NCBI GenBank assembly: GCA_016936115.1
Contig: JAFGPQ010000300.1
Coordinates: 1-32,939, forward strand
From: Spirochaetales bacterium
Lineage (GTDB): Bacteria > Spirochaetota > Spirochaetia > DSM-2461
Reading direction: 5' to 3'
DNA length: 32,939 nucleotides
The notes beneath the pieces were generated by a model, which worked only from the letters and a program-made list of their open reading frames with translations, did not search any database and was not told the origin of the DNA. This document shows positions 21,459 to 28,659 of this stretch, piece by piece (the first letter of the stretch is position 1; every line of letters starts with the position of its first letter). The position numbers and the translations under genes were made by a program.

Positions 21459-22846
21459 GAAGACTGGCCCTGCTCTTCGAAAAAGTTTCTGTGAATAATC
21501 TGAAGCGCCCTGTCCCTATCCTTATGGGATACCACAAAATAGGCCGTTCCCTCCGAAGCACCCAGAGAGACAATAGGCATTTTGATTCCCACCCGCACCA
21601 GGGGCGCCACGATGCGGCCCGCCTGTTCCGGGTGGTCAAGGAGGTTTTCACCCACCAGGGCGATGATGGAGATACTGTCCATGGGGGTGAGCCGGGTGAC
21701 GGTGGGAAGATTCAGCTCCTCCAGGGCTCTGACCGAAGGGGCCAGGTCGGCGGAACTCAGGTAGACATTGATGGATGTCTGGGAGGTGACCACCGATTTG
21801 ATGTTGATATCCCTATCGTCCAGGCCGGTGGTGATCCGCCCCAGGATGCCCCCTTTGATCCCCACCCCCGGGCCGGTTATGCGCAGAATGGCAATGTCGT
21901 CGCTGTAGGTGACGCTCCGGGCGGAGTGGTTATCCTCGGGGCTGCTGTCATCTATTATGGTGAGGGGAAGAAGGCGGGTGCGGTCTCCCTCTATGTTCAG
22001 AATGCGGATGGGAATATTCCTGTCCAGCAGGGGCTCCACAGTTCGCGGGTGAAGGATGTTCGCCCCGAAGTAGGAGAGTTCCGCCGCTTCCCGGTAGGAG
22101 AGGGCCGGCACGGGGCGGGCCTGGGGAATAATTTTGGGATTGGCTGTCATATAGCCGTCCACGTCTTTCCATATATCAAGGGAGGAAGCTCCCGCCGCCC
22201 GGGCGATGGCCGCGGCGGAGTAGTCACTGCCCCCTCGGCCCAGCAGGGTGATCTGCCCTTCCGGGGAGATGCCGTAAAAGCCGGGGACCACGTAGATGCG
22301 CCGGTCGCCCAGGTTCCGGGGAATCCGTTTTTCCGACTCCTTGAAATCCACCGAAGCGGAACTGTACTCCCCGTCGGTGATGAGGCCCAGGTCCTCGGGA
22401 AGGGCTTCTTCCACGTCGAATCCCCGGGCCTCCAGGGTCTTCGTCAGTATCAGAGAGCTGAGTCTCTCCCCGTAGCTGAGGATCTTATCCTTGACCGAAT
22501 GGGGCAGTTCGCCGATGTAATGAACCCCCAGAAGGTAGCGCTTCAGCTCATCCAGACGCTGATCCACCAGGGCATAGGTCTCCCGGCGGCAGGATTCCTC
22601 CTCAATGGAAAAATCGATGCTCTCCATCTTTTTTTCCTTTATCGTCCCTATCAGCTCCTCCACATGGGATTCGCTGTGCTGAACCGTCTCAATCCCCTCG
22701 GTCAGGTAATTGGTTATGCCGTAGAAGGCGGAAACGACGAGTATGAGAGGCTGATCATAGAGCTCTACCGCTTCTACGATAGCCCGTACGCTTTCCCGGG
22801 ATTTGAAGTTGGATCCCCCGAACTTGCAGACAATTCTTTTTTCCAT
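21455..22846 (-). CDS. lysC: aspartate kinase
   Basis: 463 residues, cytoplasmic. It phosphorylates L-aspartate in the first step to lysine, threonine and methionine. Motifs: VCKFGGSN (6-13; usually KFGGTS), GRGGSDYSAAAIARAAGA, KDVDGYMTANPKI, YREAAELSYFGANILHPRTVEPL, then a C-terminal pair of ACT domains (about 300-460: ILRITGPGVGIKGGILGRITTGL and ISIIALVGENLLDHPEQAG), so feedback control by an amino acid is expected. The length and single-function form match the monofunctional LysC type III group. The ATG at 22846 is chosen because it begins directly with the kinase strand; upstream in-frame codons run into the usp gene. It lies 8 bases after the universal stress protein. Confidence 0.94.
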   Translation of the reverse strand: MEKRIVCKFGGSNFKSRESVRAIVEAVELYDQPLILVVSAFYGITNYLTEGIETVQHSESHVEELIGTIKEKKMESIDFSIEEESCRRETYALVDQRLDELKRYLLGVHYIGELPHSVKDKILSYGERLSSLILTKTLEARGFDVEEALPEDLGLITDGEYSSASVDFKESEKRIPRNLGDRRIYVVPGFYGISPEGQITLLGRGGSDYSAAAIARAAGASSLDIWKDVDGYMTANPKIIPQARPVPALSYREAAELSYFGANILHPRTVEPLLDRNIPIRILNIEGDRTRLLPLTIIDDSSPEDNHSARSVTYSDDIAILRITGPGVGIKGGILGRITTGLDDRDINIKSVVTSQTSINVYLSSADLAPSVRALEELNLPTVTRLTPMDSISIIALVGENLLDHPEQAGRIVAPLVRVGIKMPIVSLGASEGTAYFVVSHKDRDRALQIIHRNFFEEQGQSS

Positions 22847-22854
22847 GGCCCCGC

Positions 22855-23286
22855 TTATTTCACTTCCGGCACCAGGAGGACCTGGCATTCCGTACTATTG
22901 AGAATAGTACCGGCCACACTGCCGGAGACGACATGGTGGAGAGCCGTATTGTTCAGGGCTCCCATTACCAGGATATAGGGATCGATCTTTTCAATCTGTT
23001 TCTTCAGTTCCTCGATGATATCCCCGGTGGGCGTGGCGGCGGTGAAGGAGCAACCCGAATCGCGCAGACGCTCCTTGGCCCGTTCGAGCCTGTTCTGCAT
23101 CTGAATCATCTCTTTCGCAGCGGATCCCGATTTATTCGGTGTTGCATGGGGAGTTGCTTTTTCCCCGGTAATCACATGAACAAGATGGATGGGGGCGTTG
23201 AGTTTTCCGGCCAGTTCTATTCCCTTTTCCAGAACCCTTTCGCCGATCTTTCCCAGATCGGAACATATCATAACAGTGTCGCTCAC
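22855..23286 (-). CDS. universal stress protein (UspA family)
   Basis: 143 residues starting at GTG with AGGAGAGG upstream. The Usp fold is visible: VMICSDLGKIGERVLEKGIELAGKLNAPIHLVHVI, a polar insertion (about 42-70), then ILVMGALNNTALHHVVSGSVAGTILNSTECQVLLVPEV. The ATP-type motif G-x2-G-x9-G-S is present as G-A-L-N...G-S, i.e. the second Gly is Asn, so nucleotide binding is uncertain. First gene of a unit with lysC and the DUF6062-like gene; a good promoter precedes it. Confidence 0.93.
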   Translation of the reverse strand: MSDTVMICSDLGKIGERVLEKGIELAGKLNAPIHLVHVITGEKATPHATPNKSGSAAKEMIQMQNRLERAKERLRDSGCSFTAATPTGDIIEELKKQIEKIDPYILVMGALNNTALHHVVSGSVAGTILNSTECQVLLVPEVK

Positions 23287-23346
23287 GGCTTGCCTCTCCT
23301 TATAGATCCGGCATGGAATTCATCCGGATGGGTTGGGACTCCCTTT

Positions 23347-23375
23347 TTTATACCGTTTTTAAGGGGATTTTGCAA
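23347..23375 (-). promoter_or_regulatory. sigma70-like promoter of the usp-lysC-DUF6062 operon
   Basis: On the minus strand TTGCAA (23375-23370), a 17-base spacer, and TATAAA (23352-23347). The predicted start near 23340 leaves a leader of about 54 bases before the GTG at 23286. Confidence 0.7.
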
Positions 23376-23453
23376 CAGAAGGGAGCCTGTGGGCAGGAGT
23401 AACCCTAAATGGGGAATCACTAATTGCCGATCATGGAAGAAAGGGAGACATAC

Positions 23454-23918
23454 ATGGATAGTAAACTGGTATCGGAAACGGTTAACGACGTAAACAAACT
23501 GCTCGAGGATTTCTTTTTCAAACCGGTGATTTCCACGGCAATGGAGCGGTACGGGGTGGACAATGCCCGTGATATCCGGTATTTTTTGCATGACGCCCAG
23601 ACCTATCTGGACGACAAACCCTTTATGGAAGACGGGGTGGCGGAGCTCGTCAGTTTCAAGGAACAGGTGAGAAAGAAGGTCCTGCCCTGGATCGACGAAG
23701 CCCTGATGATATCTCCCTTTCATAACGGAAGGCATTCCATGGCAGAGGAAGAGCTGCTCTACCGTAAGATGATGTCCCATATATTCAAGGACAACGTGGA
23801 GCTTCTTCATCGGCTCGTGGAGAAACTGAGGTCCGTCTATCCGGATGGATCCCGGAGACATACTGCCGCTCCGGAAAATGATATTGCCTTCAGGCATGGA
23901 TTATTGGTGAGAGCATGA
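23454..23918 (+). CDS. helical cytoplasmic protein of unknown function
   Basis: 154 residues with no recognised family, predicted largely alpha-helical and without membrane segment (MDSKLVSETVNDVNKLLEDFF..., ELLYRKMMSHIFKDNVELLHRLVEKLR). The ATG at 23454 is preferred to one 30 bases upstream because AAAGGGAGA lies directly before it. Its stop overlaps the start of the HisJ-type gene (ATGA), so the two are translationally coupled. About 25% charged residues, and the last ~20 residues look disordered. A regulatory or structural partner of the phosphatase is possible but not shown. Confidence 0.65.
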   Translation: MDSKLVSETVNDVNKLLEDFFFKPVISTAMERYGVDNARDIRYFLHDAQTYLDDKPFMEDGVAELVSFKEQVRKKVLPWIDEALMISPFHNGRHSMAEEELLYRKMMSHIFKDNVELLHRLVEKLRSVYPDGSRRHTAAPENDIAFRHGLLVRA

Positions 23919-24757
23919 TTTTGACAAATTACCATACCCACACAATCTATTGTGATGGGAAAGGGAAACCGAAAGCCTACGCAGAGGCGGCCCTGGAAAA
24001 GGGACTGACCGCTCTGGGCTTCTCCTCCCACTCCCCCTGGCCCGATTCGGTTTGCGGGATCAAGGAGAAGCAGGTTCCCAAATACATTAAAGAGATAGAA
24101 GGCCTCAGGAAGACCTACGAGGGACGGCTGGAGATCTATCTGGGGCTCGAAATCGAGTATTTCCCGGGATTCTCCTCCGCCGCCGACGAGTACTACGACA
24201 CCCTTCCCCTGGATTACCGCATCGGTTCCCTCCACTCCCTCTACGACGAGAGCGAGAAGAAGTGGTACGCCGTGGACGGACCCGAGGAGGAGTACAAGCA
24301 TATCCTCAATGATATGTGCGGCGGTATTATGGAGAATTTCGTACGCCAGTACTACGGCCATATCCGGGATATGATCAAGGTCGGCCGCTTTGAAATTCTG
24401 GGCCACCTGGACCTGATTAAGAAGCATAACAAGGGGGAGGTCTACTTTACGGAAGACGCCTCCTGGTACAGGGACGAGATTCAGAAGACTCTGGACTGCC
24501 TGGAAGGAACGGGCATTATTCTGGAAGTGAATACGGGCGGATTGAGCCGGGGCTATACGGAGACGGTCTATCCCTCTCCCTGGATTCTGGCCGAAGCTTG
24601 TCAGAGGAATATCCCCACCCAGCTGAACGGGGATGCCCACGCTCCTGAAAATCTGGATTTCGCCTATGCCGAAGCCCGGGAGATCATGGCCGAAGCCGGT
24701 TATGATCAGGTGCGGCTCCTGCTGGGCGGCGAATGGGTGAACCGGCCCCTAGCTTAA
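23915..24757 (+). CDS. hisJ: PHP-family histidinol-phosphatase (HisJ type)
   Basis: 280 residues, full length. A PHP (polymerase and histidinol phosphatase) metal-dependent phosphoesterase. Metal ligands visible in order: NYHTHT (H7, H9), FSSHSP (H39), GLEIEY (E79), GSLHSL (H107), GHLDLI and GDAHAP. It should dephosphorylate L-histidinol phosphate, but no other his gene is in the window, so other phosphate esters are possible. It is coupled to the helical unknown by a 4-base overlap and converges with murD, overlapping its 3' end by 9 bases. Confidence 0.9.
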   Translation: MILTNYHTHTIYCDGKGKPKAYAEAALEKGLTALGFSSHSPWPDSVCGIKEKQVPKYIKEIEGLRKTYEGRLEIYLGLEIEYFPGFSSAADEYYDTLPLDYRIGSLHSLYDESEKKWYAVDGPEEEYKHILNDMCGGIMENFVRQYYGHIRDMIKVGRFEILGHLDLIKKHNKGEVYFTEDASWYRDEIQKTLDCLEGTGIILEVNTGGLSRGYTETVYPSPWILAEACQRNIPTQLNGDAHAPENLDFAYAEAREIMAEAGYDQVRLLLGGEWVNRPLA

Positions 24758-26119
24758 CTTTCTGACAAGATCGATGAACTGACGTCCCCGGTCGAACTCA
24801 TTCTGGAACATTCCGAATGAGGTGGCTCCGGGGCTCAGAATCACCATATCCCCCTCCGATGCGGCGGCGACAGCCTTTTCAAAGGCTTCTTCCAGACTGC
24901 CGAAGGGGCCCTGCCAGGAAATACCGCTCTTCTTGAAGTAGGGAATCATCCGTTCCGAAGCACTCCCCGCCAGAAGAAATATTCCGGCGCTTTTCCCATC
25001 GAGACCCTCAAGGGGGGACATGTCCAGTTCCTTGTCGGTTCCCCCGCAGATGAGCAGAGGCGGTTTTTCATAGCTTTCCAGAGCTGCAATCATGGCGTCC
25101 GGTATGGTGGCCGCCGAATCATTCACAAAAGAGATGCCCCGGTAGATGCCCAGATTCTCCAGGCGGTGGGGAACCCCTTCGAAGGAGGCGAGCCGAGAAC
25201 GGACCCTTTCCGGGGAGACCCCGTATAGAACCGCCGCCGCCCCGGCCAGGAGCATATTGCCCCGGAAATGACGGCCCGGCACGGCCAGAACGGGGGGGAG
25301 TATCTCCACATCCTCGTTCTCGGTCCGGACGTATCCCTTCTCCTTTTTCAGAAAAAAGCGCAGCCGGGGGTCCTCTTCCTCTCCCTCCAGGGAGAAAAAA
25401 TTGACCCGGGCCCGGGTTTTCCGGGCCCAGCTTCTTCCCCAGCTGTTCAGGGGGAACAGGGCATTCTGATCCTCCTGCTGGTGCAGGAAAATCTCCTCCT
25501 TGTCCCGTACGTACTCTTCCATGCTGCTGTAGCGGTTCTGATGGTCGTGCATGATATTGGTGATCAGAGAGATCTGAGGCTTCAAAAGGTCCCTGTCCCG
25601 CAGATCGGCCAGCTGCCAGGAGGAGAGCTCCAGTATCACCGGTTCCGTTCCCTTCAGTTCATCCATGAAGGAGAGGGGGGAGACGGTGATATTCCCACCC
25701 AGCCGACAGTCGGGATAGTCACCTTTAAGTATATGGTGAAGGGCGGTGACCGTGGTGGATTTACCCTTGCTTCCCGTCACGGCGATAATAGGATTTTCGG
25801 TGAACTGAAGAAAAAGGGAGAGGTCCGTTTCAATCCTTTTCACTCCCTTAAGATAGGGTGAATCCACGGGGACGGCGGGATTTTTGATGACCACGTCCGC
25901 CTCCCGAAAATCTTCGGTTCTGTGTTCGCCCAGAATATAGCGTATCGGATAGCCCTTCAGCTTTTCAAGAGAGGGGGCCAGTTCTTGCGCCGAGCGCAGG
26001 TCCGTGGCGGTGACCCGGGCGCCTAATCGGCTCAGGTAACGGCAGACTTCCAGACCGCCTCCGTGGAGTCCCAATCCCATAACGGTAACCTTTTTCTTCT
26101 CGTACCAGTGTTTATCCAT
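24749..26119 (-). CDS. murD: UDP-N-acetylmuramoylalanine-D-glutamate ligase (MurD)
   Basis: 456 residues, normal length. It adds D-Glu to UDP-MurNAc-L-Ala using ATP, in the cytoplasm. N-terminal Rossmann-like domain (VTVMGLGLHGGGLEVCRYLSRLGA), ATP loop AVTGSKGKSTT (113-123), LGGNI, LELSSWQL, TNIMHDHQNRYSS with the carbamyl-Lys position in YVRDKEEIF, PHRLE, and ICGGTDKELDM with LSPGATSFGMFQNEFDRGRQF at the C-terminus. The start is the ATG at 26119: GGGGGAAGG precedes it, and the frame upstream is antisense to the next gene. A promoter (26143-26171) is shared in its -35 with the divergent FecR-like gene. Its 3' end overlaps hisJ by 9 bases. Confidence 0.95.
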   Translation of the reverse strand: MDKHWYEKKKVTVMGLGLHGGGLEVCRYLSRLGARVTATDLRSAQELAPSLEKLKGYPIRYILGEHRTEDFREADVVIKNPAVPVDSPYLKGVKRIETDLSLFLQFTENPIIAVTGSKGKSTTVTALHHILKGDYPDCRLGGNITVSPLSFMDELKGTEPVILELSSWQLADLRDRDLLKPQISLITNIMHDHQNRYSSMEEYVRDKEEIFLHQQEDQNALFPLNSWGRSWARKTRARVNFFSLEGEEEDPRLRFFLKKEKGYVRTENEDVEILPPVLAVPGRHFRGNMLLAGAAAVLYGVSPERVRSRLASFEGVPHRLENLGIYRGISFVNDSAATIPDAMIAALESYEKPPLLICGGTDKELDMSPLEGLDGKSAGIFLLAGSASERMIPYFKKSGISWQGPFGSLEEAFEKAVAAASEGDMVILSPGATSFGMFQNEFDRGRQFIDLVRKLS

Positions 26120-26142
26120 AGCCTTCCCCCGGGTATGGAATG

Positions 26143-26171
26143 AGAATAAAAAAAAAAGATGATCTTTGCAA
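26143..26171 (-). promoter_or_regulatory. murD promoter with palindromic -35
   Basis: On the minus strand TTGCAA (26171-26166), a 17-base spacer containing a T-run, and TATTCT (26148-26143). TTGCAA is its own reverse complement and also serves as -35 of the divergent promoter. Predicted start near 26136. Confidence 0.6.
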
Positions 26172-26194
26172 GAGCTGTTTTTTCGGGCTACAAT
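26166..26194 (+). promoter_or_regulatory. promoter of the FecR-like gene, same -35 hexamer
   Basis: TTGCAA (26166-26171), a 17-base spacer, and TACAAT (26189-26194). The predicted start near 26201 gives a leader of only about nine bases, containing GAGGTG, before the ATG at 26210. Confidence 0.7.
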
Positions 26195-26209
26195 AGGAGA
26201 GAGGTGTCC

Positions 26210-27196
26210 ATGAAAAAGTACGTATTGCCTATTCCCTTCCTGTTTCTTCTTCTGACTTTCTCCCTTTTCGGCCAGGATTACTTTCAAATCCTCTCCGGGG
26301 AAGGAGAATCGTTCAGCCTGGTGAGGAACGGGGTAAAGCAGAATTTCAAGGTCGCCGGGGAGGAGTCCCGCTCCATTCTCATCGGGGAAGGGGATTATCT
26401 GCTGACCGGGGAGGGTACCTTTCTGGAACTGAGCAGCCGGGATTTCCTGCTTATGGTGGGAGAAAACAGCGCCCTTACGGTGGACTCTCTGAATCTGAAG
26501 CAGGGCAGTCTGCTGACCCTCTCCTACGGTCATGTTCATGCTCTTCTCAAGCAGACCCCCGCCGGCGATGTGTGGATTGCCGGTTCCGATACGGTTTGCC
26601 GCCTGTCCCGGGGAGAATTCGGTTTCCTGGTGGATTACGATATGACCATGGACCAGCCGGAAATCCTGACCCGGGTCTACTCTATGGACGGACAGGCCGA
26701 AATAAGGCAGCGCCTCGCCGACGACAGCCTTTCCGGGGATAAGAGGGTACAATACAAGGATCCCGTGCTTATTGAACAGGGCGAAATGGTGATCGCCTCG
26801 AACTGGGAGAAGGATCTCCCTCTGCTCCCCTCATTCTTCGATTCCGATTACGCCGGCTACTGGGCGCTGCATCCCTTTTCCGGTATGGCTCCCTCCCTGC
26901 CTCTCGTCACTCAGACCGATGAGCAGCCCGTTACCCGCATTACAGAAGAGGTGAAGGACAGGATTGATGTGAAAGAGAATACCTCTACCGTAGACAGGGA
27001 GTACCTCCTCAAAACGGGACAGGCCGCCTTTGTATTGGGAGCTCTGTCCATGACGGGAGCTTCCCTCACCTACATGCTCGGTCAGGGGACGGCGGGAAAT
27101 GCCCTGGCCGGTTTCGGTCTGTTCAACCTGGCCGTGGGGACAGGGGTTTATGGATACTCTTATCTGACCAGCCCGGAAACCGGTGCCGGGGAGTAG
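26210..27196 (+). CDS. FecR-like exported protein
   Basis: 328 residues. Signal peptide MKKYVLPIPFLFLLLTFSLFGQ. The central part (about 25-180) is a repeated beta-strand region resembling FecR domains: GEGDYLLTGEGTFLELSSRDFLLMVGENSALTV, then LLTLSYGHVHALL and DTVCRLSRGEFGFLVDY. FecR-type domains in spirochaetes occur in exported proteins of unknown role rather than in iron signalling. The C-terminal 60 residues have two Gly/Ala-rich hydrophobic stretches (AAFVLGALSMTGASLTYMLG and ALAGFGLFNLAVGTGVYGYSYL), likely membrane hairpin or barrel strands. Convergent with the pseudokinase-like gene (2-base gap) and divergent from murD. Confidence 0.75.
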   Translation: MKKYVLPIPFLFLLLTFSLFGQDYFQILSGEGESFSLVRNGVKQNFKVAGEESRSILIGEGDYLLTGEGTFLELSSRDFLLMVGENSALTVDSLNLKQGSLLTLSYGHVHALLKQTPAGDVWIAGSDTVCRLSRGEFGFLVDYDMTMDQPEILTRVYSMDGQAEIRQRLADDSLSGDKRVQYKDPVLIEQGEMVIASNWEKDLPLLPSFFDSDYAGYWALHPFSGMAPSLPLVTQTDEQPVTRITEEVKDRIDVKENTSTVDREYLLKTGQAAFVLGALSMTGASLTYMLGQGTAGNALAGFGLFNLAVGTGVYGYSYLTSPETGAGE

Positions 27197-27198
27197 GT

Positions 27199-28575
27199 TT
27201 ATTTTCCCAGTATCCTGCTGCTGGGAACCGGGTCATCCTTCACCCTGTCAATATTCCCTATGATCCAGGCCCGGTCTCTTTTGTCTCTAATCACGGTAAG
27301 TATTTCCTTTCGCGCGTAGATCTCATAGGGATCGAAGGAGGCCCCTATCTGCTCAGGATCCCCCGTGGCGGGGTACCAGGCCAGGTAGGAGGCTTCGAAT
27401 CGATTACCCCCCAGATCCTTAATCGTCAGGTCTCCTATTCCGAATACGGCGGTTCCCGCAGCCAGTTCTTCGTAACCCTGTTCTTTCCATGTTTCCGGAG
27501 ATATGGTCAGAGCCTGTCCGTAGGCCTGTCTGTTTTTACTCATGACGAACATGGTTGCCACCTGATTGGAGATCTCCTTACCCGCTGCTTTTTCCACCGT
27601 GCCGTCCACCGCCGTCGTATCCAGGGCGTTGATCCCGTCATAGAAGGCTGTCACCACTTCCCGGGGGGCCATTTCCCAGGTATAGGGCGGTTCCCTATAG
27701 TTTTTCAACAGAGCCGCCCCTATCCACAGGATAACCGCCGCCCCCACCACGGCCAGGGTGATCTTTACCTGATTCTTTCGCCTGCCGAAGCTTTTCACAA
27801 AACCGTTATCCCTCTTCTCCAGCTGGAGGGCAAAGGGTTCGGTCATGGTTCCGGGCAATTCGGGATCCCCATCGAGAAGGGCTCTCCACTCTTCCAGAGA
27901 GGGAAAGGATTCCCGGTTCAGGGCCTTGTCCGCCGCCTTACGAAGGTCATCCGCTCCCGGTCCGGCTGTTGTGAGGGAGGGGAGTTTTTTCTTTCTCATC
28001 TCCTCGTGAATCCACTCGTACCCATCGGTTCTGGTATAGGGCAGCCTGCCGGTCAGACCCTGAAAGGCCAGTATGGCCAGGGTGTGGGAGAGGCGCTGCT
28101 CCCCGGAGAGGTCCGGGTGGTTGTAGATTTCCCGGCTCATGAGAAGTTCCCGGGACTGGCGGCTGTGAATGAATTCCATGAGGTAGATGGGGAAGCAGAA
28201 GAGCCCCCCCTCTCTCAGGCGGAAAAAACTGTCCCCGCTGAAGGCGGGCTTCTCGCTTTTGTCCCGGAGCATCATAAAGAGTTTCCCCAGGCCGGACAGC
28301 TCCCGTGCAGAGAAGGGGGCCGACGGGTCAATGGGTACCAGTTCCAGTCTCTCCCCCCAGAAAATGATCTGACCTTCCTGCTCTCCCATCCCTTCTATGG
28401 CCCATTCCCTTACCCCGCCGTTCCAGATGTATCCGGGCAGGCTTCTCAGGCGGCTCATATCGGTTCCCTGGAAGACCCGGTTGGGAATGCCCGTGGCCAG
28501 GGCGGTCTTCTTTTCTCCGTCAACGGTGATATTCCAGAGCGTATTCTGTTTCTCTTCAATGATGATTTCAGCCAT
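27199..28575 (-). CDS. membrane-anchored pseudokinase-like protein
   Basis: 458 residues: N-terminal cytosolic region (1-265), one membrane span (about 271-290), extracytoplasmic C-terminal domain (about 300-458). In the cytosolic part, 163-235 (SHTLAILAFQGLTGRLPY...DLRKAADKALN...FPSLEEWRALL) matches the C-lobe pattern of Hanks-type Ser/Thr kinases (helix F with LTGRLPF, then the RPS-EE-L end), yet no ATP-binding glycine loop, catalytic HRD or DFG is visible. This would be a catalytically dead kinase fold (inference). The extracellular part begins with PREVVTAFYDGINALDTTAV and looks like a small NTF2-like/cystatin-like alpha+beta domain. ATG at 28575 with GAGAGGT upstream. It shares its upstream region and inverted repeat with the divergent large GGDEF gene. 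I recognise no named family. Confidence 0.72.
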   Translation of the reverse strand: MAEIIIEEKQNTLWNITVDGEKKTALATGIPNRVFQGTDMSRLRSLPGYIWNGGVREWAIEGMGEQEGQIIFWGERLELVPIDPSAPFSARELSGLGKLFMMLRDKSEKPAFSGDSFFRLREGGLFCFPIYLMEFIHSRQSRELLMSREIYNHPDLSGEQRLSHTLAILAFQGLTGRLPYTRTDGYEWIHEEMRKKKLPSLTTAGPGADDLRKAADKALNRESFPSLEEWRALLDGDPELPGTMTEPFALQLEKRDNGFVKSFGRRKNQVKITLAVVGAAVILWIGAALLKNYREPPYTWEMAPREVVTAFYDGINALDTTAVDGTVEKAAGKEISNQVATMFVMSKNRQAYGQALTISPETWKEQGYEELAAGTAVFGIGDLTIKDLGGNRFEASYLAWYPATGDPEQIGASFDPYEIYARKEILTVIRDKRDRAWIIGNIDRVKDDPVPSSRILGK

Positions 28576-28593
28576 TTCTACCTCTCAGAGCAC

Positions 28594-28622
28594 ATAATAC
28601 CGGTTTTTGCCCATAATCGTAA
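28594..28622 (-). promoter_or_regulatory. possible promoter of the pseudokinase-like gene
   Basis: On the minus strand TATTAT (28599-28594) is a good -10; the hexamer 17 bases upstream (TTACGA) is a weak -35. It overlaps the left arm of the inverted repeat. Confidence 0.35.
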
Positions 28623-28659
28623 TAAAAAATGGGAAACTTATCGAAAAAAAAACCGGTAT
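28597..28659. repeat. 12-bp perfect inverted repeat between divergent genes
   Basis: ATACCGGTTTTT (28597-28608) and AAAAACCGGTAT (28648-28659) are perfect reverse complements, 39 bases apart. Each arm contains the palindrome ACCGGT. The left arm covers the assumed TTG start of the GGDEF gene and a candidate -10 of the minus-strand gene. Likely a regulator binding site or RNA hairpin. Confidence 0.6.

Noticed and set aside
21491-22978. 495-codon open frame antisense to aspartate kinase
   Set aside because: It is a shadow of lysC, without motifs or a ribosome site.
23306-23329. ATCCGG...CCGGAT inverted repeat in the usp leader
   Set aside because: A 6-bp arm length in a GC-rich region is not significant without conservation.
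26120-26752. N-terminal extension of murD by 211 codons
   Set aside because: The extension is antisense to the FecR-like gene, and MurD normally begins at the Rossmann strand found at the ATG at 26119.
27204-27227. Hairpin TTCCCAG/CTGGGAA between convergent genes as terminator
   Set aside because: No T-run follows on either strand, and it lies in the coding end of the pseudokinase-like gene.
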